64,000 nucleotides of DNA from Aliidongia sp035943795 (GTDB lineage: Bacteria; Pseudomonadota; Alphaproteobacteria; ATCC43930; CGMCC-115725), in contig NZ_DASZBY010000100.1 of the NCBI RefSeq assembly GCF_035943795.1, forward strand, positions 143,680 to 207,679. Direction: 5' to 3'. Below are positions 36,565-46,209 of the stretch, piece after piece. Within the stretch, counting starts at the first letter, position 1. The number at the start of each line of letters is the position of its first letter. The notes under the pieces were generated by a model that was given only the letters and a program-made list of their open reading frames with translations, ran no database searches and was not told the DNA's origin. The position numbers and the translations under genes are program-made.

Positions 36565-37685
36565 ACCAGCTCTCCCGTGCCATAGCGCCGCCGGGTGAAG
36601 GCCAGCAGCATGCCCATGCCCAGGCCCAGTGCGATCAGCGACGACCCGCCATAGCTGAGGAACGGCAGGGTCATGCCCTTGGTCGGGATCATGTGCAGGG
36701 TCGACGACATGTTGATGACCGCCTGCAGCCCGAACTGCACCAGCAGGCCGGTGCCGCCGAGCACGACATAGAGGTTGTTCTCGTGGAACAGCCGCGCGAA
36801 GCCACGCAGCACGACGAAGGCGAAGACCACGACGATGACCAGGCAGATCACCAGGCCCAATTCCTCGCCCGCGACCGCGAACACGAAGTCGGCATGGGCG
36901 TCGGGCAGGTATTCCTTGACCGTGCCCTCGCCCGGGCCTCGACCCCACAGGCCGCCGTTGGCGAACGCCTCCATCGAGCGGGTGACCTGGTAGCTGTCGC
37001 CGGTCGAGGGATCGAGGAACCGGTCGATGCGGCTCGCCACGTGCGGGAAGATGAAATAGGCGCCGACCAGGCCGCCGGCGCCGGCCAGCGCCAGCAGCCC
37101 GACCAGGATGATCGGCAGGCCGGCCAGGTAGAATTGCGTGAACCAGATCGTGCTGACCACCACCGCCTGACCCAGGTCCGGCTGCTTCAGCAGCAGGCCG
37201 ACGGTCAGCAGGTAGAGCGCGATGGCGATGGCATTGCCGGGGATCACGACATGCGGGTTCTTCTGCTGGGCGAACAGCCAGGCGCAGACGATGGCGAAGA
37301 ACGGCTTCACGAATTCCGACGGCTGGATCGAGATGCCGGCCAGGCTGACCCAGCGCCGGGCGCCCTTGATCTCGGTGCCCATGACGAAGGTCATGCACAG
37401 AAGGACGACGGTGATTGCCAATCCGACCATGGCCACGCGCCGGATGGTGCGCGGCGATTGCAGCGAGATGAAGAACATGAGACCGAGCGCCACCGGCATG
37501 ATCAGCATCTGGTGGCGCACGAAATAGAAACTGTCGGCGCCGATGCGCTCGGCCACCGCCGGGCTCGCCGCCAGGATCAGCAGCCCGCCGAAGCCGCACA
37601 GCACGCCGACCGCGAGCACGGTCCAGCGGTCGACCGTCCACCACCAGCGGCCGATCATGCTTTGGTCGGTACGGGCGATACTCAT
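36561..37685 (-). CDS. ftsW: Lipid II polymerase FtsW
   Basis: A 374-residue SEDS-family glycosyltransferase of the divisome with about ten membrane helices. Signature features are GARRWVSLAGISIQPSEFVK (about 108-127), KQPDLGQAVV near 168, the extracellular-loop Asp region LPDAHADFVFAVAGEELG near 260 and the C-terminal GMTLPFLSYGGSSL. The ATG overlaps the murD stop. Function pairs with FtsI encoded six genes upstream. Confidence 0.95.
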   Translation of the reverse strand: MSIARTDQSMIGRWWWTVDRWTVLAVGVLCGFGGLLILAASPAVAERIGADSFYFVRHQMLIMPVALGLMFFISLQSPRTIRRVAMVGLAITVVLLCMTFVMGTEIKGARRWVSLAGISIQPSEFVKPFFAIVCAWLFAQQKNPHVVIPGNAIAIALYLLTVGLLLKQPDLGQAVVVSTIWFTQFYLAGLPIILVGLLALAGAGGLVGAYFIFPHVASRIDRFLDPSTGDSYQVTRSMEAFANGGLWGRGPGEGTVKEYLPDAHADFVFAVAGEELGLVICLVIVVVFAFVVLRGFARLFHENNLYVVLGGTGLLVQFGLQAVINMSSTLHMIPTKGMTLPFLSYGGSSLIALGLGMGMLLAFTRRRYGTGELV

Positions 37686-39079
37686 CGGCGGGCCTCGTCG
37701 ACAATCTTGCGGGCAAGGGCGCGGAACGCGTCGCCGCGCGCCTCGTAGCTGGCGAATTGGTCGTAGGACGCACAGGCCGGCGACAGCAGTACGACGCCGT
37801 CTCCGCGTCCGTCTGCGGTGCCGTCCCGGCGGGCGGCGGCCGTGGCATCGGCGATGGCGGTGGCCAGATCGCCCGACCGCGTGACCGCGACGTGGCCGTC
37901 CAGGGTGCGCGCGAATTCGTCGCTGGCCTGGCCGATCAGGAAGGCGCCGGCCAGGCGCGGAAAGAAGGGCGCGAGCGAGGCGATGCCGCCGGCCTTGGGC
38001 AGGCCGCCGGCGATCCAGTAGATCCGCTCGTAGCAGCCGAGCGCCTTGGCGGCCGCATCGGCGTTGGTCGCCTTGGAATCATTGACGAAGCGCAGGCCGG
38101 GCAGGCTTGCGGCCAACTCCTGGCGATGCGGCAGGCCGGGATATGTCGCGAGCGCCGCGGCGATCTCGGCCGGTGCCACGCCGGCGACGCGGCAGGCGGC
38201 ATAGGCCGCGGCGGCGTTCTGCCAATTATGCCGGCCGGGCAGGGTCGGTACCGGGCGCAGGTCCATGATCGCGACGGGCGCTTCGTCCAGATGGTCGATC
38301 AGCCGGCCGTCGACGACGGAGACGCCGCCCGCGACCGGCCCCTCGGCCGAGATCCGGACGAGTCGTGCCGGACCCTGCGTCAGTTCGGCGGCGAGCGCCC
38401 GGACATGATCGTCGTCGACGCCCAGGATCGCGGTGTCGCCGGCCACCTGGTTGTGGAAGATCCGCCGCTTGGCCGCGATATAGCCCGCCATGTCGCCATG
38501 CCGGTCGAGATGGTCGGGCGTGACGTTGAGCAGGATCGCCGTGCCGAAGCGCAGGGTCGAGACCAGGTCGAGCTGAAAGCTCGACATCTCGATCACGTAA
38601 TGGCCGTCCGACCCCAGTTCCGGCAGCGACAGCGCGGGGATGCCCAGGTTGCCGCCGACGGCGGCGGGCCGACGCGCGGCGGCCAGGACGTGGCCGATCA
38701 GGGCCGTCGTGGTCGACTTGCCGTTGGTGCCGGTAATGCCCAGGAACCGGGCGCCTGTGCCGGCGCGGGCCAACAGCTCGATGTCGCCGATCACCTCGAT
38801 GCCGGCGTCGAGCGCGCGGGTGGCGGCCGGGTGCGGCGTCGGGTGGGTCAGCGGAATGCCGGGGCTCATGACGAGCGCGCTCCAGTCGAGCGGCTCGACT
38901 GTCGCGAGGTTGGCCAGCGAAAGACCGGCGGCGCGGCCGGCGGCGCGGCCCTTCTCCCCATCGTCCCAGGCGACCACGCGGGCGCCGGACGCCTCCAGCG
39001 CTTGGGCGGCGACCAGGCCGGAGCGTGCAAGGCCCAGCACGGCCACGGTCCGATCGCGGAAGGGCAGGGTGGCGATCAT
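37682..39079 (-). CDS. murD: UDP-N-acetylmuramoylalanine--D-glutamate ligase MurD
   Basis: A 465-residue Mur ligase that adds D-Glu. The N-terminal fold begins VAVLGLARSGLVAAQ; SPGIPLTHP near 72, the ATP loop GITGTNGKSTTTALI near 115, EMSSFQLD near 160 and NDSKATNADA near 340 follow, as does LLSPACASYDQF close to the end. The ATG complementary to 39077-39079 overlaps mraY; the longer frame upstream is a mraY shadow. Confidence 0.95.
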   Translation of the reverse strand: MIATLPFRDRTVAVLGLARSGLVAAQALEASGARVVAWDDGEKGRAAGRAAGLSLANLATVEPLDWSALVMSPGIPLTHPTPHPAATRALDAGIEVIGDIELLARAGTGARFLGITGTNGKSTTTALIGHVLAAARRPAAVGGNLGIPALSLPELGSDGHYVIEMSSFQLDLVSTLRFGTAILLNVTPDHLDRHGDMAGYIAAKRRIFHNQVAGDTAILGVDDDHVRALAAELTQGPARLVRISAEGPVAGGVSVVDGRLIDHLDEAPVAIMDLRPVPTLPGRHNWQNAAAAYAACRVAGVAPAEIAAALATYPGLPHRQELAASLPGLRFVNDSKATNADAAAKALGCYERIYWIAGGLPKAGGIASLAPFFPRLAGAFLIGQASDEFARTLDGHVAVTRSGDLATAIADATAAARRDGTADGRGDGVVLLSPACASYDQFASYEARGDAFRALARKIVDEARR

Positions 39080-40158
39080 CGCAGCTTCAACGTCGAGAGG
39101 CCGATCATCGCGAGGATGACGGCGATGATCCAGAACCGGATGACGATGGTCGGCTCGTGCCAGCCCTTCTTCTCGAAATGATGGTGGATCGGCGCCATGC
39201 GGAACACGCGCTTGCCGGTCAGCTTGAAACTGGCGACCTGGACGATGACCGACACGGTCTCGAGCACGAACACGCCGCCGATGATGGCCAGCACCACCTC
39301 GTTCTTGGTGATGACGCTGATGGCGCCCAGCGCCGAGCCGATCGCGAGCGAGCCGGTGTCGCCCATGAACACCATGGCCGGCGGCGCATTGAACCACAGG
39401 AAGCCCAGGCCGGCACCGATCAGCGCCGCGCAGAACACCAGGAGCTCGCCGGTTCCCGGCACGTGATGGATCTGCAGGTAGTTGGCATAGACGACGTTGC
39501 CGGCCAGATAGGCGATCAGGCCGAACGAGCCCGCGGCGATCATGGCCGGCACGATCGCCAGCCCATCGAGCCCGTCGGTCAGGTTGACCGAGTTCGAAGC
39601 GCCGACGATGACGAACATCGCGACCGGCACGAAGAAGATGCCGAGCTCGAACAGCGCGTTCTTGAGGAACGGCAGCGCGAACTTGGTCGCGAGCCCGTCG
39701 CCGGTCAGTTGCACGATCGCGACGGCGGCGATGCCGGCGATCAAGGCTTCGATCAGCAGGCGCTTGCGGCCGGAGACGCCATTGTGCGACCGGCGGGTCA
39801 GCTTGCGGTAATCGTCGGCGAAACCGACCGCGCCGAAGCCCATGGTCACGAACAAGGTGACCCAGACGAAGCCGTTCGACAGGTCCATCCAGACCAGGGT
39901 CGAGATCGACAGCGCCATCAGGATCAGGAACCCGCCCATGGTCGGCGTGCCCTTCTTCTTCAGGTGTCCTTCCGGCCCGTCGGTCCGGATCGGCTGGCCC
40001 TCGCCCTGCTTGGACTTCAGCCAGGCGATCACGTGCGGCCCCATGATGAAGCTGATGACCAGAGCCGTCAGGAACGCGCCGCCCGATCGCACCGTGATGT
40101 AGCGGAACAAATTGAACAGCACGAACTGGTCGGCGAAGGGAGCCAGGAGATTCAACAT
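39076..40158 (-). CDS. mraY: Phospho-MurNAc-pentapeptide transferase MraY
   Basis: A 360-residue, ten-helix membrane enzyme that makes lipid I on undecaprenyl phosphate. Characteristic segments are KKKGTPTMGGFLIL near 68, GFADDYRKL near 115 with the paired Asp, NSVNLTDGLDGLA near 190, FMGDTGSLAIG near 270 and the end motif APIHHHFEKKGWHE near 325. It overlaps murF by 7 bases and murD by 4. Confidence 0.96.
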   Translation of the reverse strand: MLNLLAPFADQFVLFNLFRYITVRSGGAFLTALVISFIMGPHVIAWLKSKQGEGQPIRTDGPEGHLKKKGTPTMGGFLILMALSISTLVWMDLSNGFVWVTLFVTMGFGAVGFADDYRKLTRRSHNGVSGRKRLLIEALIAGIAAVAIVQLTGDGLATKFALPFLKNALFELGIFFVPVAMFVIVGASNSVNLTDGLDGLAIVPAMIAAGSFGLIAYLAGNVVYANYLQIHHVPGTGELLVFCAALIGAGLGFLWFNAPPAMVFMGDTGSLAIGSALGAISVITKNEVVLAIIGGVFVLETVSVIVQVASFKLTGKRVFRMAPIHHHFEKKGWHEPTIVIRFWIIAVILAMIGLSTLKLR

Positions 40159-41594
40159 GATACGGACTGGCTCTTCAGGAATGCGGTGCCGCTGACGAGC
40201 GGCTTGACGATGTCGGCCATACGGGTGCCGAGCGAACCTTTGACGGTGACGACATCCCCGGCGCCGAGGGCGCCCGCGACCAGGGGCGCCAGTTCTGCGG
40301 CGCTGTCGCGATGGGCGCCGCGCAGCGCTGCCGGCAGGGCGTCGAACAGCCCGCGCATCAGCGGGCCGCAGGCGAAAACCAGGTCGGCGCCGCTGGCGAG
40401 CAGCGGTGCCGCCAGCTCTTCGTGCAGGGCCGGCCCGGCCGATCCCAACTCGCGCATGTCGCCCAGCACCGCGATACGGCGCCCGCGGCCTGCGGGACGC
40501 TGTGCCGCCAGCACGGCGAAGGCGGCGCGCATGGAAACGGGGCTGGCGTTGTAGCTTTCGTCGATCAGAGTGGCGCTGCCGCCGGCGACGGTGAGGGTCA
40601 GCCACTTGCCGCGGCCGGTGACGCCGGCGAGCGTGCCCAGTGCGGCGGCTGCCTGGGCCAGGTCGGCGCCGAGCGCCTCGACCGCGACCAGAACCGCCAG
40701 CGAGTTCAGTACGAGATGCTTGCCCGGCACGCCCAAGCGATAGGCGATGCGCCGGCCGGCGATGACGGCCTCGACCTCGCTCGCCTCCGCACCCAAGGCC
40801 ACGGAGACGAGCCGTGCGTCCGCCTGCGCCTGCTCGCCGAACGAGACGATCTGCAGGCCGTGCGCCCGGGCGGCATCGGCCAGCCGGCCGAACATCGGGG
40901 TGTCGCGATTCAGGATCGCCACGGCGCCCGGCGCCATGCCCTCGAAAATCTCGGCCTTGGCGTCGGCGATCGCCTCGATGCCGCTGAAATATTCGAGATG
41001 GACCGGCTCGATCGTGGTCACGATCGCGACGTCGGGGCGAACCTGGGCGGTCAGCGCGCGGATCTCGCCCGCATGGTTCATGCCCACTTCGAACACGCCA
41101 TATTGCGTGTCGCGCGGCATGCGGCCCAGCGACAGCGGCACGCCCCACTGATTGTTGAAGCTGCCGGTCGCCCAATGGGTGCGGCCCTGCGGCACCAGGC
41201 AATGGGCCAGCGCCTCCTTGGTCGAGGTCTTGCCGACGCTGCCGGTCACGGCGACGATGCGCGCTGTCGCGCGCGCGCGCGCGCGGGCGACGGCGCCCAG
41301 CCGCTCGAGCGCGCTCTGCGTGTCGTCGACCAGGACGAGCGACGCATCCTCGGCCACATCCGCCGGCCGGTGCGCGACGATGGCCAGACCGGCGCCCTGG
41401 GCCAACGCCTTGGCGACATAGTCGTGTCCGTCGAAATTCGGGCCGACTAGCGCCAGGAACGCCTCGCCGGCCGCGACCGTGCGGCTGTCGATCGAAATGC
41501 CGGGAATGCTCTCGGGGGCACGGCCCGAAGCCGCGCCCCGGACCGCCTCCGCCAACTCGGCGGGGGTCCAGAGCGGGGGGATGCGGGCGGTCAT
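40152..41594 (-). CDS. murF: UDP-MurNAc-tripeptide--D-Ala-D-Ala ligase MurF
   Basis: A 480-residue Mur ligase that adds D-Ala-D-Ala. ISIDSRTVAAGEAFLAL is the N-terminal domain, VTGSVGKTSTKEAL the ATP loop (near 115), FEVGMNHAGEI near 165, IDESYNASP near 330, and VTVKGSLGTRM the end. An alternating (CG)9 tract within the gene encodes an Arg-Ala run just before the ATP loop. The start (complement of 41592-41594) overlaps the murE stop by 4 bases. Confidence 0.95.
   Translation of the reverse strand: MTARIPPLWTPAELAEAVRGAASGRAPESIPGISIDSRTVAAGEAFLALVGPNFDGHDYVAKALAQGAGLAIVAHRPADVAEDASLVLVDDTQSALERLGAVARARARATARIVAVTGSVGKTSTKEALAHCLVPQGRTHWATGSFNNQWGVPLSLGRMPRDTQYGVFEVGMNHAGEIRALTAQVRPDVAIVTTIEPVHLEYFSGIEAIADAKAEIFEGMAPGAVAILNRDTPMFGRLADAARAHGLQIVSFGEQAQADARLVSVALGAEASEVEAVIAGRRIAYRLGVPGKHLVLNSLAVLVAVEALGADLAQAAAALGTLAGVTGRGKWLTLTVAGGSATLIDESYNASPVSMRAAFAVLAAQRPAGRGRRIAVLGDMRELGSAGPALHEELAAPLLASGADLVFACGPLMRGLFDALPAALRGAHRDSAAELAPLVAGALGAGDVVTVKGSLGTRMADIVKPLVSGTAFLKSQSVSC
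41268..41285. repeat. Alternating (CG)9 tract inside murF
   Basis: Eighteen bases of pure CG alternation encode part of the Arg-Ala run preceding the murF ATP loop. Such tracts can adopt Z-DNA and can change length by slippage. A change of one 2-base unit would frameshift murF; three units (6 bases) would only alter the Arg-Ala run. Confidence 0.8.
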
Positions 41595-43066
41595 CGCTTC
41601 AGGCCGCGGGCGTCGATGGCGGCGCGAGCGACCTCGGCATCGTCGAACGGATGGACGATGCCGGCGACGGTCTGGCCCTGCTCGTGGCCCTTGCCGGCGA
41701 TCACGAACACGTCGCCTGCGTCGAGCAGGCCGATGCCATGGCCGATGGCCGCGGCACGATCGCCGATCTCGATGGCATCGGGGCAGGCGGCCAGGATGGC
41801 GCGCCGGATCAGGGCCGGTTCTTCGCTGCGCGGATTGTCGTCGGTCACGATCTGCACGTCGGCCAGACGGGCGCACATGGCGCCCATCAAGGGCCGCTTG
41901 GTCGGATCGCGGTCGCCGCCGGCCCCGAACGCCACGATCAGCTTGCCGGTCGCGTGCGGACGCAGCGCGGTCAGGATCTTCTCCAGCCCGTCGGGCGTAT
42001 GGGCGTAATCGACGAACACGGCGGCGTCGTTCGCCAGGGTGGCGACCAGTTCGACCCGGCCGCGCACGCCCTGCAGGCGGGTCAGTGCGTCGAGTGCCCG
42101 GTCCGGATCGATGCCGGTCGCGATCGCGAGGCCGAGGGCGGCCAGCGCGTTCATCGCCTGGAACGTGCCGACCAGCGGCAGCTCGATCGTCCGCTGGCGT
42201 CCGAGGATTTCCAGGTCGAGCCGCTGCCCGGTGGGCGTCGAGGTCCGGTCGACCAGGCGCAGCGCGCCGGCGTGGCTGCCGAAATCGAGGATCGGATGGC
42301 CGGCGGCGCGCGCGACCGCGGCGGCATCGGCGAATTCCGGGATGTCGGCGTTCAGCACGGCGGTGCCGCCCGGTGCCAGCACATGCTCGAACAGTCGGAG
42401 CTTGGCCGCCAGATAGGCCGCCATGGTCCGGTGATAATCCAGATGGTCCTGGGTCAGGTTGGTGAAGGCGCCGGCCACGATGCGCACGCCGTCCAGACGA
42501 TATTGGTCGAGCCCGTGGGACGAGGCTTCGAGCACCGCGTGATCGATGCCGTCGGCCGCGAGGTCGGCCAGCGCGCGATGCAGCGCCACCGGATCGGGCG
42601 TGGTCATGGCGCCGGGCTTGAGGCCATCCGGCCCCTCGATGCCCAGCGTGCCGATCGAGGCGGCGCGTTCGCCGGCGTCGGCCCAGATCTGGCGTGTGAA
42701 GCTGGCGGTCGAAGTCTTGCCGTTCGTGCCGGTCACCGCCGCGACCGTCTTGGGCTGCGGGCTGTGCAGCCGGGCGGCGAACAAGGCCAGCGACCGGCGC
42801 GGATTGTCGTCGGCCAGCACCGGCACAGCCGCCCCGGCATGGGCGGCTGCCCCCTCAGCGTCGGTCAGGACGGCGGCGGCGCCGCGGCCGATCGCGTCGG
42901 CGATGAAGCGGCGCCCATCAAGGGCGACGCCCGGCAGCGCTACGAACAGCGTGCCGGGCGAAACGAGGCGTGAGTCGGCGGTGATCGACCGGATTTCCGG
43001 GTCCCTGGCGGCAGCCCATTCGGCAAGTTTCGGGGCGCACGCAGTCATGAGATCAGTTAGCCGCAA
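41591..43066 (-). CDS. murE: UDP-MurNAc-L-Ala-D-Glu--meso-diaminopimelate ligase MurE
   Basis: A Mur ligase of about 491 residues that adds meso-diaminopimelate. SITADSRLVSPGTLFVALPG is the N-terminal motif; VAAVTGTNGKTSTASF the ATP loop; EASSHGLDQYR and DHLDYHRTM follow; and TDDNPRSEEP carries the DNPR motif specific for diaminopimelate. The TTG complementary to 43064-43066 is preferred because it gives MRLTDLM, the usual start pattern, and overlaps ftsI; the ATG complementary to 43046-43048 is the alternative. Neither has a clear ribosome binding site, so translation is probably coupled to ftsI. Confidence 0.93.
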   Translation of the reverse strand: MRLTDLMTACAPKLAEWAAARDPEIRSITADSRLVSPGTLFVALPGVALDGRRFIADAIGRGAAAVLTDAEGAAAHAGAAVPVLADDNPRRSLALFAARLHSPQPKTVAAVTGTNGKTSTASFTRQIWADAGERAASIGTLGIEGPDGLKPGAMTTPDPVALHRALADLAADGIDHAVLEASSHGLDQYRLDGVRIVAGAFTNLTQDHLDYHRTMAAYLAAKLRLFEHVLAPGGTAVLNADIPEFADAAAVARAAGHPILDFGSHAGALRLVDRTSTPTGQRLDLEILGRQRTIELPLVGTFQAMNALAALGLAIATGIDPDRALDALTRLQGVRGRVELVATLANDAAVFVDYAHTPDGLEKILTALRPHATGKLIVAFGAGGDRDPTKRPLMGAMCARLADVQIVTDDNPRSEEPALIRRAILAACPDAIEIGDRAAAIGHGIGLLDAGDVFVIAGKGHEQGQTVAGIVHPFDDAEVARAAIDARGLKR

Positions 43067-44828
43067 CTTTGGGGCCCATTCCGGGAATATCGACGGTGAG
43101 GGCACGATGGATGTCCGGCGTCTCTTCGATGGGCTTAAGCCCCAAAAGTGGCGCCATTCGGGCGATGATGCGCTGCACCGCCGGACCCGCCGTCCATGCG
43201 CCGGTGGTGAAACCGTAGGAGGCCTGCGCCTTGTTGTTCCGGTCGCCATGGGGTTCGTCGATGATGACGTAGACCATGTATTGCGGATCGCTCATCGGGA
43301 AGAATGAGATGAGCGAGGACAGATTGCCATGGTGCATATAGCCGCCATGCGCGCCGATCTTCTCGGCCGTGCCGGTCTTGGCGCCGACCAGGTAGCCCGG
43401 CACCTCGGCCTTCTTGCCGGTGCCGTCGGTCACGTCGTAGCGGAACAGCTCGCGCATCAGTTCCGCCGTGCGGGGCGACAGCACGCGCTGGCCCGGCGGC
43501 ACGAAGCCGGCCGGCCGCTTGATCAAGGTCGCCGGGCGCAGGATGCCGCCGTCGGCGACGGCGCTCGCGGCGACGGCGAGCTGCACGGGGCTGACCGACA
43601 GGCCATGGCCGAACGCGATCGTCCAGGAATTGATCTCGCGCCACGGGTTCGGCACCTGCGGGCTGCCGATCTCGGGGATCTCGATCTGGGCCGGGCGCAG
43701 CAGGCCCAGGCGGCCGAGGAACTCCTTCTGGATCTCCGGCGTCAGCTCCTGGATCATGTGGACCGAGCCGATGTTCGACGAGACCGCGAAGATCTGCGCC
43801 ACGGGGATCGCGTGATGGATCGGCTCGTCGTCGTGGATGGTGAAGCGGCCGATCGTGATCGGCTTCGAGATGTCGTACATCTTCGACAGGGTCGCGGTCT
43901 TGTTCTCGAGCGCCAGCGCGGTGTTGAAGATCTTGAAGACGGAGCCCATCTCGTAGACGCCGAGCGTCGCGCGATTGAAGATCGTCTCCGGTACGACCGT
44001 GTTGAGGTCGTTCGGATCGAAGTCCGGCAGCGAGATCAGCGACAGCACTTCGCCGGACTTGATGTCCATGATGATGCCGGTGCCGCCGACGGCGGTGAAG
44101 GCGTCGATCTGCTTCTGGATCTCTTCCTTGAGGATCGCCTGCAGGCGGATGTCGATCGACAGCTTCAGCGGCTCGGTCGACTGGCTCAAAGCGGCGTCGA
44201 ACGAACGCTCGATGCCGGCCAGGCCCTTGCCGTCCAGGTCCGAATAGCCAACCACGTGGGCGGCCAGCGGCCCTTGCGGATAGATCCGCCGCTCTTCGCG
44301 CTGGAAATCGAGACCGGGCACGCCCAGCGAATTGACCTGGAATTCCTGGGTCGGCGTCAGGCGCCGCTGGATCCACACGAAGCTCTTGTCCGAGGCGAGC
44401 TTGGTATAGAGGTCGGCTTCCTTGGCGCCGGGCAGGATCTTCGCCAGTTGCTTGGCCAGCTTGGCCGGCTCGGTGATGGTGCGCGGGTTGGCGAACAGCG
44501 ACGAGCTTTCGAGCGTGGTCGCGAGCACGACGCCGTTGCGGTCGACGATGTCGCCGCGGCTGAAGTGGGCGACCTTGGCGGCAGCCGGCTGGCCCAGCTT
44601 GGCGATCTCCGGATCCGGCGTCTTCAGCAGGGTCACGTCGGCCAGGCGCAGGCTGATGATGGTGAAAGCCAGCAGGAAGGCGCCCGCGGTCACCAGCAAC
44701 CGGTTGCGGCTCATGTCGAGCGAGCGGTTGACGCGCGTGTCCCCGTCGGACGGGGCGGCGATCGTCGGCTTGAAATGCCGGGGACGGCAGGGATTGTCGT
44801 CGTTCTCGAGCGGGGCGACCGGCTTCAT
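43053..44828 (-). CDS. ftsI: Peptidoglycan D,D-transpeptidase FtsI (PBP3)
   Basis: A 591-residue class B penicillin-binding protein of the divisome. A cytoplasmic tail of about 42 residues precedes one membrane helix (about 43-62). The dimerisation domain has RGDIVDRNGVVLA (91-103). The transpeptidase domain has the nucleophile Ser296 in SVFK, SSN at 350-352 and KTG at 484-486. The extended tail beyond residue 560 is unremarkable. The start overlaps the ftsL stop by 4 bases. Confidence 0.96.
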   Translation of the reverse strand: MKPVAPLENDDNPCRPRHFKPTIAAPSDGDTRVNRSLDMSRNRLLVTAGAFLLAFTIISLRLADVTLLKTPDPEIAKLGQPAAAKVAHFSRGDIVDRNGVVLATTLESSSLFANPRTITEPAKLAKQLAKILPGAKEADLYTKLASDKSFVWIQRRLTPTQEFQVNSLGVPGLDFQREERRIYPQGPLAAHVVGYSDLDGKGLAGIERSFDAALSQSTEPLKLSIDIRLQAILKEEIQKQIDAFTAVGGTGIIMDIKSGEVLSLISLPDFDPNDLNTVVPETIFNRATLGVYEMGSVFKIFNTALALENKTATLSKMYDISKPITIGRFTIHDDEPIHHAIPVAQIFAVSSNIGSVHMIQELTPEIQKEFLGRLGLLRPAQIEIPEIGSPQVPNPWREINSWTIAFGHGLSVSPVQLAVAASAVADGGILRPATLIKRPAGFVPPGQRVLSPRTAELMRELFRYDVTDGTGKKAEVPGYLVGAKTGTAEKIGAHGGYMHHGNLSSLISFFPMSDPQYMVYVIIDEPHGDRNNKAQASYGFTTGAWTAGPAVQRIIARMAPLLGLKPIEETPDIHRALTVDIPGMGPKVAAN

Positions 44829-45235
44829 CGATCGCCTCCGGGCTTGATGGCGGCGACGTTGGTCGCATGGATGATGGGGTTCGGCTTGGACGCGACCTGC
44901 ATCGCCTTCAGCACCGCCTCGATCTTGATGTCACCGCCGTCGGCAATGGCGGGGCGATCGGACTTCAGCGGCAGCTGGTCGAAGCTGCCCATCTGGGCCG
45001 AGGTCACCGGCTGCAGTGCCAGGTGGCGCGCGGCCATGTCGCCGATACGGACCGGCTGGGTCAGATAGCTCCATTCCGCCTTCAGGACGTGGATGGCGTC
45101 CTGGTCGGTCACGGTCTGGCGGTTGATCTTGCCCAGTTCGTCTTCGAGCGACTGGACCTCGTACTTGACCTTGAACAGGCCGAAGCCGAGGCCGCACACC
45201 AGGATCAGCGAGAGGAATGTCGATGAGCGCATCAT
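44825..45235 (-). CDS. ftsL: Cell division protein FtsL
   Basis: A 136-residue bitopic protein: a short N-terminus, one membrane helix (TFLSLILVCGLGFGLFKVKY) and a heptad-like coiled region (EVQSLEDELGKINRQTVTDQ, then IHVLKAEWSYL), matching alphaproteobacterial FtsL. Sequence identity in this family is low, so the call rests on topology and position between rsmH and ftsI. Adjacent ATG codons at 45235 and 45232 are possible starts, both overlapping the rsmH stop. Confidence 0.88.
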   Translation of the reverse strand: MMRSSTFLSLILVCGLGFGLFKVKYEVQSLEDELGKINRQTVTDQDAIHVLKAEWSYLTQPVRIGDMAARHLALQPVTSAQMGSFDQLPLKSDRPAIADGGDIKIEAVLKAMQVASKPNPIIHATNVAAIKPGGDR

Positions 45236-46209
45236 GCGGCGAGCTCCTCCGCCCCGGTCGGGGCTGGCCATGCGGGGGCGGCCGTCCGCTCGGCCACGCG
45301 CAGCTTGGCGGAGCGCGCACGCGGATTGCGCGCCAATTCTTCGGGACCGGCCACGATCGGCTTGCGATGGATCAGCCGGAAGCTGGGCGCCCGGCGCTGG
45401 GCGGTGGCGTCGGGCAGGTGGCGCGAGCCGGCGGGCTCGGCGCCGGCACGGGCCTTCAGGAAGTTTTTCACGACCCGGTCTTCCAGCGAATGGAACGAGA
45501 CGATGGCGAGCCGGCCGCCGGCCTTCAGCAGCCGCTCGGCCGCGGCCAGACCGCGCGCGAGTTCCCCGAGTTCGTCGTTCACATAGATGCGCAGCGCCTG
45601 GAACGTGCGGGTCGCGGGATCGATGCCGTCCTTGCTGGCCGGCACGCAGGACCGCACGATGCGGGCCAGCGCCGCGGTGCGCTCGATCGGCATTTCGGTG
45701 CGGGCCGTCACGATCGCCTTGGCGACCCGGCGCGACAGGCGCTCCTCGCCGTAGCGATAGATGATGTCGGCCAATTCCGCCTCGCCCATGGTGTTCACTA
45801 CACGGGCCGCATCGGGACCGTCGCCGCCCATGCGCATGTCGAGAGGACCGTCGGACCGGAACGAAAAACCGCGCGCTGGATCGTCGATCTGCGGCGAGGA
45901 CACGCCGATGTCGAGTGCCACCGCGTCGACCTGGTCGATGCCGAGCCGGCTCAGCAATTGCGCCATCTCGCCGAACTTGCCCTCGACCAGGGTCAGGCGA
46001 CCGGGATGGGCGGCCGCGATCGCCGCACCGCTCGCGATCGCGGTCGGATCGCGGTCGATGCCAACCAGTGCCACCGGGGCTGCCGCCAGGATCGCCTTGG
46101 AATAACCGCCTCGTCCGAACGTACCGTCGATCACGACCTGGTCGGGACCCAGGGCGAGGGCGAGCACGACCTCGTCGACCAGCACCGGGATGTGCAGGCC
46201 CTCGGTCAT
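45232..46209 (-). CDS. rsmH: 16S rRNA (cytosine-1402 N4)-methyltransferase RsmH
   Basis: A 325-residue SAM enzyme that methylates C1402 of 16S rRNA. HIPVLVDEVV begins the protein, DGTFGRGGYSKAIL is the SAM loop, and GVSSPQIDDPARGFSFRSD with DMRMG is the MraW signature. Later come EERLSRRVAKAIV and SFHSLEDRVVKNF. The ATG complementary to 46207-46209 overlaps the mraZ stop by 4 bases. Confidence 0.95.
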   Translation of the reverse strand: MTEGLHIPVLVDEVVLALALGPDQVVIDGTFGRGGYSKAILAAAPVALVGIDRDPTAIASGAAIAAAHPGRLTLVEGKFGEMAQLLSRLGIDQVDAVALDIGVSSPQIDDPARGFSFRSDGPLDMRMGGDGPDAARVVNTMGEAELADIIYRYGEERLSRRVAKAIVTARTEMPIERTAALARIVRSCVPASKDGIDPATRTFQALRIYVNDELGELARGLAAAERLLKAGGRLAIVSFHSLEDRVVKNFLKARAGAEPAGSRHLPDATAQRRAPSFRLIHRKPIVAGPEELARNPRARSAKLRVAERTAAPAWPAPTGAEELAA

